NCBI GenBank assembly: GCA_036971475.1
Contig: JBAIZL010000006.1
Coordinates: 7,386,001-7,450,000 of the forward strand
Source: Prosapia bicincta
Lineage: Eukaryota > Arthropoda > Insecta > Hemiptera > Cercopidae
Direction of reading: 5' to 3'
DNA: 64,000 nt
Part shown: positions 49,401-56,868 of the stretch, piece after piece
Layout of the letters: each line of letters starts with the position of its first letter
How positions within the stretch are numbered: the stretch's first letter is position 1
Made by a program: the position numbers and the translations under genes
Notes under the pieces: model-generated
The model's input: only the letters and a program-made list of their open reading frames with translations
Told to the model about the DNA's origin: nothing
Database searches by the model: none

Positions 49401-52400
49401 TTATCTATTTTAGATGACGATATCGAAATTCCCCAGTCTCATATATCTACTTTAACTCTTGAATATAACCTAACCGAAGAATGTCAGTTATTAGTGGAGG
49501 AACAGTTAAAAACTGAAAGGGGTAAGTTTAAACTAAAATTTGACAGTTTACTTCAGTTTATTATTAAATATAGTTATTCTAAGCAATAGTTAGCAAAACG
49601 TTCATTACATTTGTTTTGTAAGTTTTTTACTATATTTGAAAGCTTCACCGGGATAACTTACACCGGAACAGCCTAACAATGTATAGGATTTGACAACTAG
49701 ATATCAAGACGTGTTTGACGTCTAGAGTGATTCTAGAGGGAGAAGTGATGATATAAACAGCATAGAAACTGAAGACGTTATGCCTATCCGTCAGGAACCC
49801 AAGGAGAATATCTTTAGCGTAGAATGAAACATTGGATTCAGTCATTAAAGAGATGGATAGTGACTGTATATCTGAACTGCCATTCACTCCAATAAAAAAC
49901 TCACACGTTGTACTGGTAAATCGTATCGTCCAGATTCTGGGATTATTTCCGATTTTGTAACTATATACTGATCGAAGATAGTAATGCGTTACCCCAGATA
50001 GACTGCACCTTAAACATACTGTAGTGGTGTAACGTGTTTTCGACACTTACCATGAGAGCGGATACTGGCAGATAGATGTCGAAATGAGCCGGCCTTCATT
50101 CAAACATGATATACCTATGTACATTCGATCCTTAAACTATGCATTTATTACAGGGGATTTGTCCAAGGTTTCGTAACTTTAGACAATATAGCTTACTATC
50201 CCAAGTCTAAGCTACAGTTTTTATTGACTGAGCATTAAAATTTTCAGGGATAAGATAAAAGAATTCTTTGGGTTGTAAAGCTGTAATGTTACGTCTTTTA
50301 GGCGACACGTCGCTCTTTCTCCAATTACGAAAATGCTGACTAGCCTTCAAGAGAACCTTGCGATGATTATTGTGCCCACAATGAAGTCAATAAATGTTTC
50401 GTAAATGAAACAACTTAGATCCATTGGAATTAATCATAGCTATCTATAAACCAAAAGAGTTACTTTAACTTAGACCATCTTATAAATTGGAGTTTTAAAG
50501 TAAAATGAGAAATCAAAAGATGGAAAGAATAGCTAGAGGAAAGCGGCTAGTTGGTCGAGATATGTGACGCGTCATTGGAGTCAATGTGTATCTACTGTGA
50601 TGGATGACCGCCCGTTCTGGGGGATAATAGGTGATAGTATATGTGATATTGAGCGACATCAAATAAAAACTAAGCTCACGTTAAATAAGATGACAACAAA
50701 GATATTGAAGGTCCTGTTTTATGGATGATATAGTGGCCACTTTGGAATAGATAAAACATTGAAGACAATTGTTCTACTAGGTGAACCTGAAGGAAGATAT
50801 ACAATTTATGAGGGAAATAACGGTACCGCCAGAAGAGGAAAATCTCCAAAGAGAAAGTAAACGTGATTGCTACCTTGTATTATGAGGATTCGATATGAGT
50901 ACTGTTAGCTGTACATAACATGTCTTTCAACATATGCAAGGTTTATTTTGACTTTTATAGGCTACATGAGTAAGAGGTTGGAGGCTAACGCTCTGGTGAA
51001 ACCAGAAGCTGTAACCATAACGGATACATAGTTTTAAGTCAAATAATGGGTCGTTTGTTTGTTTCCTCGTTGCTGCATTCAAAACTAAAATGTAACTCCG
51101 AGTTAACACAACTTTCTAGGACTTTCGCAGCGCTCTTTTTTTTAAAAAACCAGGGCTAGACAGGCGCCCTCTAGATAGGTGCTGTTTTATAGAGAATATT
51201 ATCTTACAAACTATTTACTATTTGGCATCAAATCGGATTTGGATACTGCTGTATTAGACTACGTAACTAACCTGCAGATTCATTCCGATATCTAGGATTC
51301 CTGCAATATAATGAAGAAAAGATATGATCTGAAGGAGAAAGCAGGGTACTACAAACCAGGAAATCTCATTTGCCTATATAACATTCGAAAACACTATAAA
51401 CTCTTCAACTTTTAAAAGTAAAGACATAGCCCGAATGAGGTTTTAAAGATATCATCTACCGGAAAAAGAGAAAACAAAAATAGTAATAAAATATTATGCA
51501 TTTTTAGCCCCCATTTCTTTGCAAGGATATCAATACTACTCAGAAAAACCAGGCGTTTAGGGCATTGCATAAAGAATTTGAGATACTATCATGCTGCAAG
51601 GGTGTGACGCCCAGCAGCGGATCGGCCTGGAAGGGAGGAAATACCGGTCGTGAAAGCAATCGACAAAGATTTTTTTTTGCGAAAACACATGACGATGCCT
51701 TGGCACACTGCGAAAGGGAAAACCTAAGAACGTTTTGTGGACCTGAGATTATCATTTTCGGTTTGGGATAAAGAAGCTTGCTATCCTAAGTCTGGTCTGG
51801 AGTTTTGATGGATTGAACTTAATATATTCCTACAGGCACAGTGCGAGTCCAGTAAACATGACTGACTATGGTGAGAAGAAGTCTTTTAAGTAAGGGCAGT
51901 GAATCGCTGCGATACATTTAGATACTTAGTATGGAATTTGTATACAATTGAGCTGTTCCAGACACTGCTAATAACCAGACTAAATTATGCGATCTGGCTC
52001 TTGAATTTGTCCCGACTATGGACATAGCCCTTATAAAGAGTTTGACCCAACTACAGAAAGCGACAAGTTAAACAAAAAATTACGGTTTACTTTACTATGT
52101 TTTACTAAATATAGTAATTTACTAGTTTATTACTAAAACATTTTAAATGGTTTTAATAGTTTATTTATCTGTTTTAGATGAACATGATCAAACAGCTGAA
52201 GAAAAGAAAAAAGAACGAGGTAAATTGAAAATTAAAAATGTTCGTAGGTTGGAATTGTTAACTAAAATACATAAATAATAGTTCTGAACAAGATATACAA
52301 GCTTTTTACAAACATAATATTACCTACTGTGTATTTTGTAAACTATATCTCTCATGGTTTCTATTTTAGTCACGTATAATGGTGGAGTGCTTTTATTTTT

Positions 52401-52807
52401 TTTGAAATACAGGCTGAAACAGAATGTTTCGGACATTATTCAAATTATTTTCATATAGTATTCTGTATTATTGGTAAAATGTGTTGCTAAGTTATTGGCC
52501 TTAAAAAATTGTAAGGAATAGGCGACATGTCTCAATAAAATACCTGTTTGTTTGTTACCGAAGGCACCATTCATGATGGGAATTTGCAACAAGATTTTCT
52601 TGCCGCATTGGTGAATTAACCATATTTATATACCTTAAATATATAAGTGAATATCCATTGATCACTTAAATTGTAGGAATACTTGAGATGTTTTTTTTAA
52701 ATAAGATATTTTATTAAATCTTTCCATATATTCAAGTTTTTTCTGTACTTTTACTCAGAGTATAATTCTTTACGTAATATTATAGAAAGCCAAACACACA
52801 CACTCCC

Positions 52808-52859
<52 letters not shown>

Positions 52860-55375
52860 ATATTTGTATGTAAATTCATTCAGTTACTTCATTTATAAAT
52901 TTAATATTCATATTTACTGTACATCATTTTTTCATTTTTCAAATTCCTTTTGTTGTAGTGCGTAGGCTACAATTGAGGAGGGAAGAGAGAGAGTTTTATA
53001 TTACACCTTCATTAGAAACAATTCCAGAAGAAAATGAAGAGACCCTCAGAGCCTGTAAGAAAAAATATTTATTCTTCTTCCCATTTATAGAAAAAATATT
53101 TCCTTTATTTGTTACTCATTTTATAATTCATAAATAATTTGGTTTGTTATGGGTGTACACTCGAAGTTTGATCAGGGGTTTTACGATTATAAAACGGCCG
53201 TTCGACACAAGATAGTTGACAATATTAAACATGAAAAGAATATTATAGTGCATTTACTTCACTTTTAAAATACTATTGCACTCATTACAATCATTTAAAA
53301 CTTTTGAAAATTCAATAAAGACGTCATGCCTCCCCGGTACAACCATTGGAGGTTATCTCAAGCGAACCACGAATAATCTGTTTCTTTCCAATGTCGAAAA
53401 GTCCTGCAATAAAAAAAATCAATGAGCTGAACGCCAAAGACGGGGACTACAATCTAGAAAATCTCATTTCGCTCTATAACTCTTGAAAGCGCCTTTATTA
53501 AGCTTTAAAATTCAAATCATGGGGCGTATGAAGTTCTTAAGAAGATCAATCAATATCATCTACTAGAGAGTTAGACACCCAAAACGGAAACAAAAAATCA
53601 TGCACTTTATTCGACAAAGTCCTTACAAGGCCAAGGTGGCATGCATAGGATAGCAACTTAAAAGAGACGCACAGGTCGTGATAGCTGTTTAGAACTATTT
53701 TGTTTTCAATAACATACAGCGATTACGTTGTTCTAGATGACTGTGTAAGATATGTGAAAACGTAGAGATGTCAGGGATAGTAACAACGGTCTTTCGAAAC
53801 ACGTTTTACTGAGATGCATTTTCATACATTTTACCAATCGATTTTCATACTATTTCCTTTATCAACATATGAAGGTGAAAGGATTGGTGAACACATGTAG
53901 GTGGGTCGAGTCTAAATTTCTCCAAAAATCAGAGGCTGTAATCATAGCGGAAATATTGTTAAGACAACTTGTAAACCGATTTTGTGATGCATTCACATCT
54001 AGGAAGGGACTTGAGAGTCAATACAAATTTCAAAGATGTACGAAGCGCTTGGGCATCCGAAGAACCAGGATTATACAGGCTTTTTTATAGAGAATTTTTC
54101 TGTCACAGCGATATACTATTTAGGATTAAACCGGATGAAGATAATGCAGGGTAAGACTAAGTCGTCAATCTTGGGGAGAAATTGCTCGCAGGATAAGCCT
54201 GGTCGTGTTCGTTCCATATCGAGGATTACTGCATTATAATGATGAAAAGCTATGAGTTGAAGGCGAAAGAATAAGACTCCAAACCACGAAATCTTTTTTG
54301 AGTATATAACATCCGAAAAAGCCATGGATTCACTCCCAAGCCGGTAAAGTAATTGGAATTCCCTTATGAGGTTCTATAGGGAATAAATGATATCATCTTC
54401 ATGATAAGGAGACGTTCAAAGGACAAACTAATCATGCATTTAAAGCAATTCGCAACTCTCAAGGGGATTAATAACTTTGTCCTGGAAGAGAGAAGCAAAG
54501 GTCGTGACAGCAGTCTACAGCGATATTTTTGCGATTACGATGGCCTAGCCGGCTCTGTGTGTGAACACTTGAAAGTGTCTGGGATAGTAACGACGGACTT
54601 TGGAAAGACGTTTTACTGAATTGAAAATCTGGAGGGTTAAGGCCAGCGCATCGGAATACCAATATAACTATAAAATAATGAGCACAATCTTTAATACATG
54701 ATGAAAAGTTCCATTGTTAGCAAAGACCGATAAATCAAACCCTTGGAGAAAGCTTTGCGCACCTACGGGAATATCATTTTAGGACGGGGATCAAGTAACT
54801 TTCTATCACTAAACAAGAATTGATAGTTTGAACAAGCGATATGATAGTTTGAACTGTAAAATTGGGAGAAGTATAATAAAAGAAATCTCCAAAGACTCAG
54901 GTGTCGACATCGTGGTCTGCATCTTCAACCGAAGGACCTCTAACGAAGATCGAAACACTAAATATATTCCAACAGGCACAATCCGAGTCCTGTAGCCAGG
55001 AATGTCTGTGCTGACATCAAGGGTTTTAAGAAGGCCAGTGGAAACGTTACAAGAAATTTAGATACTCATTATATAATTCTTATACAATTTGTCTGTTATA
55101 GACAAGCATAACCCAACTTAAATGTGCGATTTAACTCTTGAGTTTAACCTAACTTCAAAATCGACCTACCTGACGAATTCGACCAAACTACCGAAATAGA
55201 TAGGTTTAAATACTAATTTAAGGTTTATTTCAATATGCTTTAGTAAATACAAATTTTGTAAACAATAGTTACCAATTAGTATATTACATTTGACATGTTA
55301 TTTATAAATTGTTTATCTGTTTGAAATTGCTATATTTAAAATGTCATATCTATCTATCAATCTCTATCTCATTTT

Positions 55376-55413
<38 letters not shown>

Positions 55414-56836
55414 TGTATATATGTATATTTACCTATAGGTAGTAAAATGTTCGAAATTTGACTTTTTTGGTTGAAGGAGAAATCCAAAAAGGATGCTGTT
55501 ATTTTTAGTTTGCTGTAAGAAAGTGATATCGTACCAAATGATTGAATTTCAGATGTGTCTAATTTTGAATTGTGTTAGAGTATATTGCACCAAAGTGAAA
55601 TTATCTAATAGCAATTGTGTAAAAATAATAAGTAATAGACAGTTAGGGCGTTAGGTCTAAATAATATATATAAGGCCTACTTAAAGACGTCAATCTCAAA
55701 AAATCTTTGTCAGCGATTTATCGAAACACCTAAGCACGCTATTTTGCGATGAATCATTGAAACACTGTCCGACAGACACCCATCACAGAGTTCTATGGCT
55801 AAGTACTGTATGCACCTGATGAGTCCCAATACGAGACAAAGAGGGTCACCACTTGTCTAAAAAGAAAAAATGGGCTAAGAATTTTGATCATGTTTTGTAA
55901 AAAATATATAATATTGAAGTTGTTAAAAATTGTGTTGTAATTTAGCTTTTTAACATTTACAACCTAATAAATTTCATATACATCTTGTGCCACATATATA
56001 TATACATATTATTTCAGCCATAAAAATATGGTAAAGTAATAAGCTATAATTAGGTCACTCAACAAAATAATTAGGCTGATTTTAATGACTAGGCTCGTGA
56101 CCCAACATCGCGAGAACTCGAGCACACTTTCAAAAAAACACTTCAAGTAACGCAAGTCCTCTTGGGTTGACTAATTACCTGATTAATAATGGGAACATTC
56201 GTGATTAAATAATGTTTACTTTGGACTTATGAAGAAGTTGCTTTTCTGAAACTGTCGTGCTTTTTATTTAATCCATTACTTTTTGTCCCTATTCCTATAA
56301 GGCGTGTATCTGGTAGACCTTTTCATTACAGACTTTTCCTGGGAGACGTAATTCCCCTATTATTCCCCTCTTAAAACTATCCAAAGTCTTATATGGATAC
56401 ATTACTTTTATCCTCATCCTACCCCAGAATCACTCAGCTTCCACACGGGTATACAATAATCCTTCGTAGCGTCAGTCAGAAAAATATTGCGGACTCATTG
56501 GTTTTCTCATTACTGAAATTACTAAATGCAAGATAGTGAAAGAAAATTTGCCATACATACTACCATACGTAATTTATGAAAATTGCTGACAACTTCGGTT
56601 TTACGCCTCGTCCATCTCATTTAGCAACTCGACTCAAGACAGTTTTGACAATTCACTTACAACAACAGGTCAGCTTTTTCTTCATGAAGGGGGGGCATTT
56701 TTTGTTAAATTTTTTTAAATTAGTAGTTTTCGAGATCAATATTTTATAATAAAATGTTCTATAAACAATTTTACTTTACATTATATTCCCTAATCAATAT
56801 TTTATTAAGGGTCTGTATTTTATAAAGTATATTTTC

Positions 56837-56868
<32 letters not shown>

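Larger units (their letters stand above)
49200..50510 (+). repeat. Macrosatellite unit 4, truncated
   Basis: Similar to the first ~1.3 kb of the other units (array end, exon A4, gypsy RT relic). Similarity stops near 50510, before the place where exon B would be; different decayed gypsy sequence follows. Confidence 0.85.
53195..55350 (+). repeat. Old, rearranged macrosatellite unit with decayed gypsy sequence
   Basis: 53195-53810 is similar to the late part of units 1-3 (CGACACAAG...GACAATATTAAACATG, then CGGTACAACCATTGGAGG). 53860-54980 holds further decayed integrase sequence and a second copy of the integrase C-terminal-like stretch. 55080-55200 holds a dead A-type exon. No 37-bp array accompanies it. 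Confidence 0.7.

Noticed and set aside
38069..50046. Minus-strand frames of 70-130 codons recurring in the macrosatellite units (38069-38548, 43093-43572, 49645-50046)
   Set aside because: They run antisense to the decayed gypsy RT, are broken differently among copies and show no motif.
52363..52480. Possible further exon after CTATTTTAG at 52372
   Set aside because: Open for about 85 nt in phase 1 but ends in a stop with no donor; as a terminal exon it would exclude exon D, which is better supported.
55518..55524. A 6-nt phase-1 micro-exon (TTATTTTTAG, six bases, GTAAGA)
   Set aside because: Too short to distinguish from chance in AT-rich DNA; needs transcript evidence.
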